From: Ischnura elegans
Lineage: Eukaryota; Arthropoda; Insecta; Odonata; Coenagrionidae
Direction: 5' to 3'
Length of the DNA stretch: 64,000 nucleotides
NCBI RefSeq assembly: GCF_921293095.1
Contig: NC_060247.1
Coordinates: 49,449,111 to 49,513,110 of the forward strand
In this document: positions 1 to 11,951 of the stretch, in pieces
Layout: each line of letters opens with the position of its first letter
Position numbering within the stretch: the stretch's first letter is position 1
Position numbers and translations under genes: made by a program
Notes under the pieces: generated by a model
Database searches by the model: none
What the model saw: only the letters and a program-made list of their open reading frames with translations
Told to the model about the DNA's origin: nothing

Positions 1-173
1 CAATGAGGAGACTAAAGAATCTGAGTAGAAGACACTGGGAATATCGTTCACTTCCCCAAGATATCCACCTCTACTCTTAATCCTAGCTGAAGAGAGAAAA
101 TGAAAGGGAGCCTTGCCGCCCATGCATTCTGTCGATTACTGTCTTCTCCATTTGGACAATTTTGTTCGGTTAG
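1..173 (+). pseudogene. Decayed P-like transposase exon (left copy)
   Basis: This stretch ends at a good donor (TTAG followed by GTGAGT at 174) and matches the minus-strand exon 14760-14979 of the right copy. In one frame it reads EKMKGSLAAHAFCRLLSSPF, resembling the KM-V-LAAQV-S segment that follows the PHLLK motif in P-element/THAP9 transposases. In-frame stops and a frameshift lie just upstream, so it is not translatable as a whole. Family assignment rests mainly on the better motifs in the right copy. Confidence 0.5.
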
Positions 174-262
174 GTGAGTATGATTTCATACAGATTTGAG
201 AAACTGTAAATAGATAAATTTAGTAAGGGAGACATCCATGTTATTTTTACTGTCTATTGCAG

Positions 263-417
263 GGTGGATTGATTAAGGTGTGAGTGTGACTGGAGAAATC
301 GTTCAATTCATAAAGCAGTTTTGCAGCTTTAATGGAAGTGCCCAACAGAAGAACTCGAATGGAAATCTTGTGGCCTCTTGCATGATAAATGTCAGCATCT
401 GGAATTTTAGGAAGAAG
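263..417 (+). pseudogene. Decayed P-like transposase exon (left copy)
   Basis: An acceptor (CTATTGCAG) precedes 263 and a donor (AAG then GTATTG) follows 417. The reading contains EIVQFIKQFCSFNGSAQ, which matches the T-x-EFI-x5-LFD-LN segment of P-element transposases. An in-frame TAA lies near the start of the exon. The right copy carries the same exon at 14516-14670 with TAEIV where this copy reads TGEIV. No intact product is expected. Confidence 0.55.
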
Positions 418-1289
418 GTATTGAAAAAGTTTATATATTTGTGATTCGCCAATTCTGTGCAGTCTCTATAGTGGGTATTTCTATATTATGTTATATATTT
501 TATTTATCAAATTGCATTTCTCTGACCAAGCATTAGCCTGTACCTCTCCTGATGTTTTCACAAAGTTGTATGGTATGGTTTTTTGGAAAGTATCTTTCCC
601 TGTTACTCATTTAGTCTGTTTAATTACTCATGCACCAAGATTCAATAGAACACATCAGTCAGATTACACAACATAGCCAACATTCTTAGCACACCTTACA
701 AAATTATTCGGTACATATAATGGCCTGATTTATTTCAACAATCAACGATGGGAATACCATTCAAGATATGTATAAACATACTGTTTTCTGTGTAAGATGA
801 AGGAGATATTATTTCTTTGTATCTTATGAGACATTCTTTTCTCTGTCTTTTAGGGAAGTGTAATGATACTTTGTCTTAAGGCCTCACCCTTAGTGAGCAA
901 GATATGAGAAATATTAGTGAAAACAGTAGTTACAGTTTTTGCTACCAACTTTAATAAAATAACCATTACTTAAAGACAACGAGTACCAAAACTTCTAATT
1001 TTTGCATGGCAGTGGTAATACAGCCAACTTTTTGAACAGAGGACAGTAAAGGGCATCATGTTTTTTTTAAAATTCATAGCCTAAATGCCTCTTTTTTTGA
1101 TCTATAAAAATGGCCATTGTCTGAGACGAGGAACTCCAATGTATTCAATGAGATAGGTAGAGAAAGTATTACTCACTTTTTGCATTTTTCTTTCAATTCT
1201 CCAAAATTATTGTTGCTGTGAGAACAATATTGGTGTCAACAGCATAGGGAATGGATTGGAACCATTTATTTGTAGAAAACTATTTATAT

Positions 1290-1546
1290 GATCATTTATG
1301 TCTGAAAGTGATAGGATAGGCACAGGGAAGGAGCTTAATGGAACTCCATGCTTCAGGCCTGTACCCAGGCAAATGAAAGTTACACCATTTCCTGAGGTAA
1401 TGACAAATTGAATATGGTCCGACAAGTAGGTTTCAATCAAAATTAGCTATGACACAAAAACCATCAAGTCAAGTTTATTGAGGATCAATTGGTGGTCCAC
1501 AGTGTTAAAATTTTTTGAGAAATCAAAAAATATTGTAGCAACTTCC
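1290..1546 (-). pseudogene. Non-LTR retrotransposon reverse transcriptase fragment
   Basis: The minus strand reads FFDFSKVFNTVDHQ followed, after a stop and frame change, by ETYLSDHIQFV and a degenerate GVPxG segment with a trailing INDH. These correspond to the FFDFSKAFDTVDH, SYLSDR-QFV and GVPQGS-LGP-LF-YINDL blocks of Jockey/CR1-type reverse transcriptases. The YADD motif is absent and the frame is broken. The same relic is present in the right copy (13369-13626), so it entered before the two copies separated. Confidence 0.7.
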
Positions 1547-2573
1547 ATTTTATTATCTAGTGCATTGATAATCTGGTTTTCTAAGTGATGGATTTCAGAA
1601 GATGAGATTACTGTTTCCTGCCCTTGGTATTTATGGTTAGGAAGTAAATACCTATGTCCTTATTGATGTTGGGGGAATATGAATTATTTAATCAGTATAA
1701 CTGCATTTATCAAGGGAGATATTATCGTGGGAAGAAATGGATTGCTAGACAAGTGAATCTCATCTATTTGTCAGTATAAATGTGAAAATTATAACTTCAT
1801 ATCTCAAATGAAACTTGCCTAAAGGAGGTAGTAAAGAAATGCTGCCTTCGATTTTGGTAACCAAAACGGTTGTTCCATAAGAAATGCACAAGGATAAATG
1901 TTTTACCACCCTAAACACTTAAGGTCACTCAAAAACATTTTTCAAACAAAGGAGTGGATACTGCTTTGGCAAATCTGGACAGCTTTTAATGGAAATTTTT
2001 AAGCATGTAGTAGGGCATTTGCAATTTTCTGACATTTTCCGACCTTGAGTTTTACATGATTTCAATGTGGATTGTACGCCCCTAAAATTGATTAATTTGG
2101 AAATTCCTAGTAAGTTTACATGGAGACTACTGTTCATTATTCCAGACTTAGGATTCTTTTGAATGCAAAAGTGTATTTTTTCCATCCTTTGAAATAAATA
2201 AATATTTAAGGCTGGGTAAATTAATCAAATTTCAAAGTAAGACAGAGAGTCGGGTTTTTCTGTAATCAGAAAAATCTTTCCCATTCCCACCTCATTGTTT
2301 TGTTTGCTTTTATTTAATAGTTCAGTCAGACTGTTGAAAAGTTACTGCAGTCAAAATTTTTAAATACACGAGTGTTCCTACTGCTAATTTGCTTTGAGTT
2401 GTATTCTCACGTGTAAAGATTTTTTAGATTAATTCATTTAGTCATTCATTTTACATAACAAATGAGGACCATAGAAGCTTAGGGGGACTAGTGCAATTTT
2501 TTTACATAATAGCTGATAATTCTTGGTAATTAATTGCACTTATCTTTCTTGGTTTCTAAGATCCTCAATTATT

Positions 2574-2817
2574 CAGTAAAACCTCTTTACATCGCAATGG
2601 AGGGGACCAAAATTTGGGCAATTTGATGTTTGGAGGTAGTTAGGCTGTCTCGGGAGTATCTCCTTGGTATGATAAGTATTTTATGAGATAAAGAGGTTCA
2701 CTACAAAGAGGTTTGCCTATAAATTTACATGTAAAACTGACCGCAGGGGTGGTATGAAGTGTGGAGGTTTATGATGTAAAGAGGTTCACTGCATAGAGGT
2801 TTTACTGCATATGTACA
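2574..2817. repeat. MITE with CAGTAAAACCTC ends
   Basis: The left end reads CAGTAAAACCTCTTTACATC and the right end is its imperfect inverse, ending GAGGTTTTACTG. Variants of GAGGTT-CACT recur inside. Ends of this type (CAGTARAACCTC) are common on pogo/Tigger-like MITEs of insects. No clear TA duplication remains. The counterpart in the right copy (11952-12333) is interrupted by a fold-back insertion. Confidence 0.55.
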
Positions 2818-3548
2818 TAATCCTAACAGCAAAACACATTTGAATTTGTAAGGGAGTCTTAAATCATATGACATTATTGACAATGGTAAGATATTTTCAT
2901 GATAATATGTTTTGTACCTTGGCTTTACTTCAACTCCAAAAGTCACCTCAATTCAAGTGATATGTAATAACATCCCTTTCACTACAGTAATTTCTCCTGT
3001 GTTTAGAAATTTTGATTTGATTACTAATTTTGTGCAATATGGATTAAAAACTGGAATGAGATACCATGGATTAGTAGTGGTTTTCTGTTCACCGTACTCT
3101 ACACTGTACAGTGCAGTATAATCTCCTAAGTTTGATGTATGATAAGTACATTTGAGAGATTCAGCCATAATAGTGTGTGTGGAATCCAAATTGGAAATAG
3201 GAAAGATTCACTTTGTTTTATTTTACATTGATACGAATGCGCTTTGAGATATGAATGGATAACTGCAGCTGAACTTTTTTCCAACCGGTTACAGTAGGCT
3301 TTATGCTTTTTGAAACATCCTACCATGTTTGGTAGGCAACTAAAAATCGTCAGTAACAATCCCGATTTGGTTGACAACCGAACATCATCTGTAGCCGACC
3401 GGGTTCAGTAGGCTACCGAGAATCATCTGCCTGAGTGAATTCTTCCCATTTCCAATTTGATTTCCACCCTTACCAATATGTCTGAAGCCTTCTCATTTAA
3501 ACTCAACTGATTTGGGCGTTACTTAGTAGAATGATGAAATATTCATGG

Positions 3549-3912
3549 TGAAACAAAAACCAAGTACTGTTCCAAAAACTTTTTATTTGGTATCAACTAT
3601 CTTGTATGATGTTGGGCACGATATGGTGGAAGTTTTAATATTAGTAAAATAAGACATTGCAATATTTCCACTGACTTTTATTATGACACTAACATTTCGT
3701 CATTACAAACAACATTATCAGGTGTTGCTTGGCCATACTTGATAACGTTGTTTGTAACGACGGAACACGTAGTGTCATAATAAAACTCAGTGGAAATATT
3801 GCAATGTCTTATTTTACTAATGCTATCAACTAGTTTCAACATCATTACCAAGACAATTTGTCTTGATAGCAAATAAAAAGTTTGTGAAACAGTATTTGGT
3901 TTTCGTTTCAAC
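3549..3912. repeat. Nested long hairpin repeat (~360 bp)
   Basis: This is an imperfect inverted repeat with arms of roughly 140-180 bases. The outer part pairs GAAACAAAAACCAAGTACTG with its near inverse around 3890-3910. The inner part (3643-3818) pairs AGTAAAATAAGACATTGC with GCAATGTCTTATTTTACT. No protein is recognised; short open frames inside are consequences of the symmetry. The same hairpin is present in the right copy (about 10846-11205). Confidence 0.65.
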
Positions 3913-4248
3913 TTCTAATTTAATTATATTGCATCAAACGTAGGACATTATACTGTAGTACACATTACGGTATATAGCCTGATATTTACAATACAATTTT
4001 GTACATTAATTGTTATGATGGAAGCTTATTTGTTAATATAATGACTACATTTTCAATGTATAAATATTATTTTAATGTGTGTTGGTTGTAACCCATGTTT
4101 AATGATTTGAGCTTTCCTAACTTTTTACAATGTTAGTTTAGACTGGTAGAACGTACGAGTGGTACGTGGGAGTTTCGTTCCAATTAATTCTTACAAACTA
4201 ATTCTTATCCGCTTTACGTGTGAATTTTGTGGACTCCTGTCCTGCTTG

Positions 4249-7131
4249 TTAACCCTCATATGGATTCTCTGCGCCTTAGCGGCGCTCGTGGTTTTAAAAG
4301 TGGTGTAAAAATTTTCCATTCCAATGGATCATTCTGAAATTTTCAGTAGTCTATTTTTTCTGCCTTCTTCGTCTACGCATAAAATTTTGTTAGCATAGTG
4401 TCGATAGTTTACATTTTATTGGCCTCTAATGGAAAAAGTTACGTCGTTGGATTTTCGGCGCCGCTGCGGCGCTCAGTATTTCCTCGTCGCTACGTCATTG
4501 ACTGCACTCCCAATGTTAATGTCAAATCATTTATGTTTCGTATGAAATGCTTTAATATATTTATTATCATATTATTTATATTTTTAAACATTATAAACAA
4601 AATGAAATTGTTAAACAAAAGGAAAATTTTACCATACCTATTTTGCTTTCTATTACAGCTAAAAATCAAAATATTTGCCTCAATATGATGTTCATTGACA
4701 AAACTTCATCTTTTTACAAAATTATTCATAAAAACTTATGGCTAGTGAAAGTTGTTTTCTCATGGGCCGCCGACTTAGTTTTGCTTGGACCGAGCATTTC
4801 CTCATCGTTACGTCAGGGTCTGCACTTTCAACGCTAATGTCAAAGCAATAATGTTTCATATGAAATGCTATAATCTATTTTAATCCTATTATTTAATTTT
4901 TAACTTATAAACCAAGTGAAATTGTTTAACAAAAGGAAAATATTACAATACCAATTGTGCTTTCTCTTTTAGCTAAGAATCATTACGTTTGCTTCGTTAT
5001 AATGTTCATTGACAAAACTTCATCTTTTGCGAGAATTATTCATAGAAACTCATGGCTATTCAAAGTTGTTTTTCCATGGCTTCCGACTTAGTTTTGCTTG
5101 GGCACCTTCTCCGCTCCGCGTCCACGTTACTGCCGTGGTGATAGTCAGCTTTGGGTAAATACTAGAGTGACTCTGTTTAGAATTACTCCAAGCAGCAATT
5201 CTAAGAAAAATTTAACACAATGCACTATCCGAATTCGTAGAATAATGCTTCCTCACCGTTGTGTGAATATTTCTCGCTGAATGAGTAACTGTAACTTACC
5301 AAGAGATTCAGAAGTTTCACCGACTACCGTGAAGAACACATCGCACAGTTATTGTTATATGTCTTGTACTTTTCATTCGAAAAAAATCCCTTTGCGGCTA
5401 CGATAGTCTATACAAAATTGCTGGCGTTTATATAGCTACTGATGACGTGACAGTTTACCATTGAGGTGAAATCAAGATAACTACCCAACTAATTTCGTGA
5501 TAGAAAATAATTTCTCTTTCCTGACGATGAGTTTAGACTTTACATGGTAAAAATCGTTTCATTATGAATAGATGAAAAGACAATTTACCATGAGGTGAAA
5601 ATTTGTAAACATATATCTCGTTTCTATGTGTACTGAAATGTACAGATGTTTTATGCATTGGGGGTGTTACTAACGTAAAGGGTTGAGTGAGAAGGAGAAA
5701 GGAGAAGGAATGCCTGGAGGTTGTTTTGAGGTGAAGGGGCGGTAGTGTGTAGACTGCCAAGGATCGGGGAATACCCAGATCGTTAGGACAGGTAGGAGTA
5801 GAAAATCCTTATCGCAAAAAAGGTTGGGAGTGCAAGGAGGCAATTAGATACAAAAGCCTGCTTTTTCTTCATCCTTCTAACGCTGCATGAAGGACAGGGA
5901 ACAAAAGCCTTGTCAAAACGCCCCGCGGTGGCCCTCCCTTCATTCCAAGAAGGTCCAGCTCGGTGGGTCATTAGGGTGGTGAGAAGTTCAATCAAGTTTT
6001 GTGGGAGGGGGTAAGAAGGTGGTGAATGACGAATAAGGGAGCTTAGTGGGAAAGTATGGAGAGTCTCAATGTTTGGGTCAGTGAAACGCTAAGAAAGGAA
6101 ACGGAAAGAAAATGTAAGGGAAGTCCTTCCAAAGTGAGGGTATTTTTGTCACCCCAGAGCATATTATCATCAGTTTCTCACGCAGATTTGGACGAAAAAA
6201 AGGCAGCTGCTCATTCTCCTCTACCACCAATAACACATACTTCTAAGAATTTATTTTTTTTGGACTTCCCACCAATCCAGGAGTAAAACCTAATCTTATG
6301 CACTCCCACGCAAAACATTTACCCGTCCATATCTAAGGAAACCTTTCGCTTGGGCTACACGTCCCCAATGGGGCTCCGTGGTAGGAAAAGAGTACCGACT
6401 CTTCTAGCTCCATCTCCAAAGAAGCGTTGAGTTCTTTGACACGCCGCTTATCATCCCATATTATTTATATTTCAAAAGCCATAAGACTTGATTTTTTTAA
6501 TTTTAGGACATAAGCTCTCAGAATATTCGTAAGATTTGTCTTGATCGCCAGAATCTTGTAAAAATCACGAAAGTTACACTCGTCTCTTCACACTTAACCT
6601 ACATCTGTTCCATTATTAACGCTTAATAACTTATCCTTCTATATACACTGCAAAGATATAACATATGGGTGGACGCATTGAAGCAAAATTATGCCATATG
6701 GGCATAAACGAATTTTATTTGGTCATCATTTTTAGCATTTAGATACATAAAATTATAAACAATATAAACATTAAAAAGCGGAGTTTGCCGAGCTCTGCAT
6801 ATCAGAAAAATATTTCAAACAACAATTACTCACGAAATTAAAACTTTCACTCAAAAATAACATACAAAGGGAACTGAAATAAAGAGCATTACGGCAAGAA
6901 ATGGAAAAGAATGCAGCGTTCAATTTTTTTTGTTATTACTTCAACAATAAGGGTTTAAATCTAGCAAAACACGGTAAGAAATAAAGATAATAGATGTATT
7001 TACCATTATCAATCAAAAAACTTGTAAATTCAGGCTAACTTTGAAAGATAATAGCAAAAAATGACGCGGCGCCGCTGCGGCGCCGAGAATCCAACGACGT
7101 AACTAATTTTGTAAATCCATATGAGGGTTAA
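4249..7131. mobile_element. TTAA-flanked non-autonomous element (piggyBac-like)
   Basis: TTAA sits at 4249-4252 and 7128-7131. The 2875-bp insert between them starts CCCTCATATGGATT and ends with its inverse AATCCATATGAGGG. The right copy of the host transposon has a single uninterrupted TTAA at the matching site (10505-10508), so insertion boundaries and target duplication are read directly. TTAA duplication with CCC/GGG ends is the hallmark of piggyBac-type elements. Subterminal GC-rich motifs (GGCGCCGCTGCGGCGC at 4459 and 7066) are repeated inside. No transposase is visible, so it is non-autonomous or a deletion derivative. Confidence 0.88.
4475..5105. repeat. Tandem duplication, two ~315-bp units
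   Basis: Two adjacent diverged units, roughly 4475-4790 and 4793-5105, share blocks in the same order: ATTTCCTCRTCG, CTGCACT, GAAATTGTTAAACAAAAGGA, GTTCATTGACAAAACTTCAT and CGACTTAGTTTTGCTTGG. The duplication lies inside the TTAA-flanked element and contains no recognised coding sequence. Confidence 0.75.
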
Positions 7132-7360
7132 AGAATAATTTCTGTTGTAATAACGATTTTTCATGTACAGACACCAGCTCAAAATAAAGGCTTTTGAAGC
7201 GTAATCGGATTTTTTACTTATTTGAAGCAGTAATACCCCTATCCTTATAAGATCCCTACAAAATCCTGTCCCTAAATTCGCGCTGGTTGAAGGAAATAAG
7301 AAAAAATAATAAGTAATACGTAAATACAGCAATATATGCAGACGACATTGGCAGTCAATT

Positions 7361-7477
7361 CCGATTGGCTGTTATCCTGACGTCACGCGATTGCCACGCC
7401 ACGGTGGCCGGGGTAGCGGCGCAACCCCGCTTCGCCGCGAATTTCTCCCCCCCTCACCTACAAGTCTACTCGCCGTG
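7361..7477 (+). repeat. 117-bp P-like TIR, left copy
   Basis: This is identical over 117 bases to 16897-17013 and to the reverse complement of 10159-10275. The outer terminus reads CACGGCGAGTAG when viewed from outside the element. It is GC-rich compared with its surroundings and contains ATTGG (inverted CCAAT) and TGACGTCA. Confidence 0.92.
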
Positions 7478-8765
7478 ATTCCAATCCGCTCTACGTTCTG
7501 CTCTGAAGAGCGCATAGTCGAAGAGCACGAGAGGGCGCATGAATCCACCCTTATTCGCTCTTCAGCCCTTCGTCTACCGCCGTTGAGGTGGAATTTTCGT
7601 GGATTCGGATGGGATTTGATTCGGAGCAATGATTCGGTTCTCTAAATCGTTTATAAGGAATCGAGTGAATATCGAATCCGAATGAATCTTGAATAGATGC
7701 GAATTTAAGGGTGTCCAGCGACCGGGAAAGTCGGGAATTATGCATGAATTTTTTATCCAACCCGGGACTGTAGAAACGTTTATATCAAATTCATTTCACG
7801 GATAATTTTTCCAGTTCAACGCCCATTATCTGGTTAAAATGTAATTGTTGTAGATTTAGGTGCAATAGCTAAGAAGAGTTTTTTCAGCCGCAACGAAACG
7901 TGCAATGTCAGACGAGACAACAGAACCGAAATATACTAATATATGTACTCTATCTGAATGAATGTAAATATCTAACTATGAACTCAAGTAAGACTCAAAA
8001 GAATGCCAGGTGACGTCGACATCTAGTTACGAGTTTGAAGCAGCTCGTCAGGCTTGCTTTGAATAATGTCAATGCTAACAAACGGATTTCTTTTCCTTGT
8101 AAATATATTCATATGATATAACATGAAATCACTTCAATGGTTTAAAAATCATGTAAGAGATTCGGGTGTATTAAAATTCGAATATATCGCAGTAATCACG
8201 TAAGATTAATCTGGGAATTTGTAAAATTTCCCTGGAGAAGCTGGAATTATGCATGAAGTTTTCTGCTTTGGCTGGATGCCCTAAATCTGCCGTATTTCAA
8301 ATATTATGACGGGTACCTATTTACAGTGATAATTTTTCATTTTAACGACATCTTTAATAAATTGTTTTCAGATATAAAAACCACTCAAATTTATCTGAAT
8401 GTACGAACACTACATGGTTGCCTACACGAAATTAGTAGCCTACAATTGATAAATCTCGCCTATGCCGTATTTTATTCGTTTTAACTTCTGCAATTCCATT
8501 TATAAGTTACATGTAAGCATATATATAAGTACATATGTTTATAAGGCATTAAATTATTGCAACACTCACTCCATAACAACAACAAAATTGCACTATTTTC
8601 TTACCCTCCAAATTTGTTACTCAACTTTTTTCAGTTTCGAAATCTGCCACTTGACAGTGGTGGCACTACTTGCAATAAGAGCAGGAAAGAGCGAAAGAGC
8701 CGTTTAGAGCGTAAGAGCGCAAGAGCGTAGAGTGCACCCTATGGATTGGAACACGGCCTTAGTGA
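7478..8765. other. Spacer between the two P-like copies, no gene recognised
   Basis: This is unique DNA between the inner end of the left copy and an inverted-repeat element. It contains short open frames on both strands, for example around 7372-7760, with no family motifs. Because the right P-like copy split the site at 10158/17014, the spacer is probably the ancestral DNA upstream of ALG11. No promoter element is distinctive enough to call. Confidence 0.5.
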
Positions 8766-10138
8766 TGCCCCGTTTACACCACGATCGTCGCGACGTTGAT
8801 CCGTACGATCGTAACCTCAAAACGTCGTGTAGACGCGCAGAGTTACCATCGTAGGCCTTAGTACCTAACACTGCCGAACTTACGATGGTTAGCGCTAGTG
8901 TGCCAAGAAAAAAAGAGATCGAAATGAAGATCGATGCATATACGATTCTTTCGCGCCGTTGCAATCTTGATACAGTAATTGATATTTCATAAATAACTCT
9001 AATATATCAAAGATATATGGCAACGATTGAAGACATTATTCAGCAGGCAATGGAAGGACGTTAGGGGAAAGTTTTTTCTGATGTTCTATTTACCAAATGA
9101 TATCGGATATTCTGTACTATACCAGTTTTATGCATTTCGTTATTTACAGGTTAACCCATTACCATGTATCCTTACATTATAATTCACAGATGATGGAAAA
9201 TAACAAACATGCACAAAATGTTAACCAATTAAATCATTGTATACAGGATTTCACAATAAAATTCGCCAGAAATAACCATAACATTTAGATGAGGACATGG
9301 AGATATCAATACTTGTGCCGAATCAAGCCGAAATCTAAGCCTTTTCTAGTTAAATTATAACAGCAATATGTACTGTCTTTAATGCGTGAATATTCTTGAA
9401 TGTTTTGACATATTCTCTCGAAGAATCTAGTTTCTTAAAGACTTCACGGACTGTTGTGACTAGTTTTATCTCATCATAGGTGGGAGTTGAAGACATAATT
9501 TGCTCTATGGTAATTAAAAACAAGCAGGTGAGGATTTATATAGCTATGACGGGATCCATTAAAAGTTACTAATAAAGGAGATTGGAACAATCTAAATATT
9601 AATTGATAATTTTGTAGAGGAATATGCCTTTGCTGGAGGATCCTTGGTCGTGCAAGAGTTTTCAAATTAACTAGGGAAAGAATATATGAAGTGATGTAAT
9701 CAGACAAAGAGATTAATAAATCGCAATTATTTAATTTGAAAAATTTATTTTGGACACGTTCAATCCGGATGGAGTCGATATTATAATAAAGTGACCAGTT
9801 AGCAAAATATTCCAATTTGGAACGTAGCAAGGAGACATATCTACTGTCTTTACCGCACGAATATTGCTAAACTTTGGACAGATTCCCATAAAGAAACCTA
9901 TATTCTTTAACGTTTTACCGACAGTTCGGTCTAGCTTCAGTTTTAGCACATGAAAACATTAATATTCTTTTGCTTCTTAATTTCCAGGATTTCAATTTTC
10001 TCACGCAGTGTCGTCGTCAGTTGTTATCTGACACAGTTCCACAACGAGGGCAGCACTGAGTTACGATGGTAACTTTTAGACGTGTAGACGTGCAGTAGTC
10101 GCGATCAACGTCGCGACGATCGTGGTGTAAACGGGGCA
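8766..10138. mobile_element. Inverted-repeat element with TGCCCCGTTTACACC ends
   Basis: The left end (8766 onward) and the inverse of the right end (to 10138) share about 37 identical bases beginning TGCCCCGTTTACACCACG and continuing through CGTCGCGACGTTGATC. TGA flanks both sides (8763-8765 and 10139-10141), a possible 3-bp target duplication. Its interior carries a LINE fragment. No transposase is seen. A 3-bp duplication would suit a PIF/Harbinger-type element, but the superfamily is not established. Confidence 0.65.
9474..9949 (-). pseudogene. LINE reverse transcriptase C-terminal fragment, frameshifted
   Basis: The minus strand reads ICPKFSNIRAVKTV in one frame and then LRSKLEYFANWSLYYNIDSI-RIERVQNKFF in the next. 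These match the LVRSKLEYCS-VW-PYY-xxI-RIE-VQ-KF block that ends the reverse transcriptase domain of CR1/Jockey-like LINEs, followed by a degenerate segment ending RANYVFNSHL. A frameshift near 9830 joins the two parts. No intact protein is possible. Confidence 0.7.
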
Positions 10139-10151
10139 TGATTCACCCTCA

Positions 10152-10158
10152 GCACGAA
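10152..10158. repeat. Target-site duplication GCACGAA (left side)
   Basis: GCACGAA directly abuts the terminal CACGGCG of the right P-like copy. The same 7 bases follow its other end at 17014-17020. P elements normally duplicate 8 bp, so the 7-bp length is slightly short. Confidence 0.85.
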
Positions 10159-10275
10159 CACGGCGAGTAGACTTGTAGGTGAGGGGGGGAGAAATTCGCG
10201 GCGAAGCGGGGTTGCGCCGCTACCCCGGCCACCGTGGCGTGGCAATCGCGTGACGTCAGGATAACAGCCAATCGG
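10159..10275 (-). repeat. 117-bp P-like TIR (3' end of right copy)
   Basis: This is the exact reverse complement of 16897-17013 and of 7361-7477. The seven-base homopolymer run is preserved in all three copies. Confidence 0.92.
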
Positions 10276-11951
10276 AATTGACTGCCAATGTCGTCTGCAT
10301 ATATTGCTGTATTTACGTATTACTTATTATTTTTTCTTATTCCCTTTAACCAGCGCGAATTTAGGGACAGGATTTTGTAGGGATCTTATAAGGATAGGGG
10401 TATTACTGCTTCAAATAAGTAAAAAATCCGATTACGCTTCAAAAGCCTTTATTTTGAGCTGGTGTCTGTACATGAAAAATCGTTATTACAACAGAAATTA
10501 TTCTTTAACAAGCAGGACAGGAGTCCACAAAATTCACACGTAAAGCGGATAAGGATTAGTTTGTAAGAATTAATTGGAACGAAACTCCTATGTACCACTC
10601 GTACGTTCTACCAGTCTAAACTAACATTGTAAAAAGTTAGGAAAGCTCAAATCAATAAACATGGGTTACAACCAACACACATTAAAATAATATTTATACA
10701 TTGAAAATGTAGTCATTATATTAACAAATAAGCTTCCATCATAACAATTAATGTACAAAATTTTATTGTAAATATCAGGCTATATACCGTAATGTGTACT
10801 ACAGTATAATGTCCTACGTTTGATGCAATATAATTAAATTAGAAGTTGAAACGAAAACCAAATACTGTTTCACAAACTTTTTATATGCTATCAAGACAAA
10901 TTGTCTTGGTAATGATGTTGAAACTAGTTGATAGCATTAGTAAAATAAGACATTGCAATATTTCCACTGAGTTTTATTATGACACTACGTGTTCCGTCGT
11001 TACAAACAACGTTATCAAGTATGGCCAAGCAACACCTGATAATGTTGTTTGTAATGACGAAATGTTAGTGTCATAATAAAAGTCAGTGGAAATATTGCAA
11101 TGTCTTATTTTACTAATATTAAAACTTCCACCATATCGTGCCCAACATCATACAAGATAGTTGATACCAAATAAAAAGTTTTTGGAACAGTACTTTGTTT
11201 TTGTTTCACCATGAATATTTCATCATTCTACTAAGTAACGCCCAAATCAGTTGAGTTTAAATGAGAAGGCTTCAGACATTTTGGTAAGGGTGGAAATCAA
11301 ATTGGAAATGGGAAGAATTCACTCAGGCAGATGATTCTCGGTAGCCTACTGAACCCGGTCGGCTACAGATGATGTTCGGTTGTCAACCAAATCGGGATTG
11401 TTACTGACGATTTTTAGTTGCCTACCTAACAAACATAGTAGGATGTTTCAAAAAGCATATAGCCTACTGTAACCGGTTGGAAAAATTTTCAGCTGCAGTT
11501 ATCCATTCATATCTCAAAGTGCATTCGTATCAATGAAAAGTAACAAAGTGAATCTTTCCTATTTCCAATTTGGTTTCCACACACACTATTATGGCTGAAT
11601 CTCTCAAATGTACTTATCATATATCAAACTTAGGAGATTATACTGCACTGTACAGTGTAGAGTACGATGAACAGAAAACCACTACTAATCCATGGTATCT
11701 CATTCCAGTTTTTAATCCATATTGCACAAAATTAGTAATCAAATCAAAATTTCTAAACACAGGAGAAATTACTGTAGTGAAAGGGATGTTATTACATATC
11801 ACATGAATTGAGGTGACTTTTGAAGTTGAAGTAAAGCCAAGGTACAAAACATATTATTATGAAAATATCTTACCATTGTCAATAATGTCACATGATTTAA
11901 GACTCCCTTAAAAATTCAAATGTGTTTTGCTGTTAGGATTATGTACATATG

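Larger units (their letters stand above)
1..7477 (+). mobile_element. P-like (THAP) DNA transposon, left copy, cut by window start
   Basis: This is the inverted twin of the element at 10159-17013. Positions 1 to 4252 and 7132 to 7477 read as the reverse complement of 14932 down to 10159, with about 4 differences in the first 300 bases. The inner end is a 117-bp TIR (7361-7477) identical to both TIRs of the right copy. The gap in similarity at 4253-7127 is a later TTAA-flanked insertion. Decayed transposase exons read on the plus strand at the left edge. The other TIR and target duplication lie outside the window. Seen: the homology and the shared boundary. Inferred: that it is a second insertion of the same element rather than a local inverted duplication. 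Confidence 0.85.

Noticed and set aside
2953-3189. Frame of 78 codons conserved in both arms (also 11570-11806)
   Set aside because: Conservation is explained by the recent duplication of the whole arm; no family motif and no splice context.
7478-10158. A second gene in the spacer between P-like copies
   Set aside because: Only short overlapping frames on both strands and a LINE relic; no conserved protein or splice chain.
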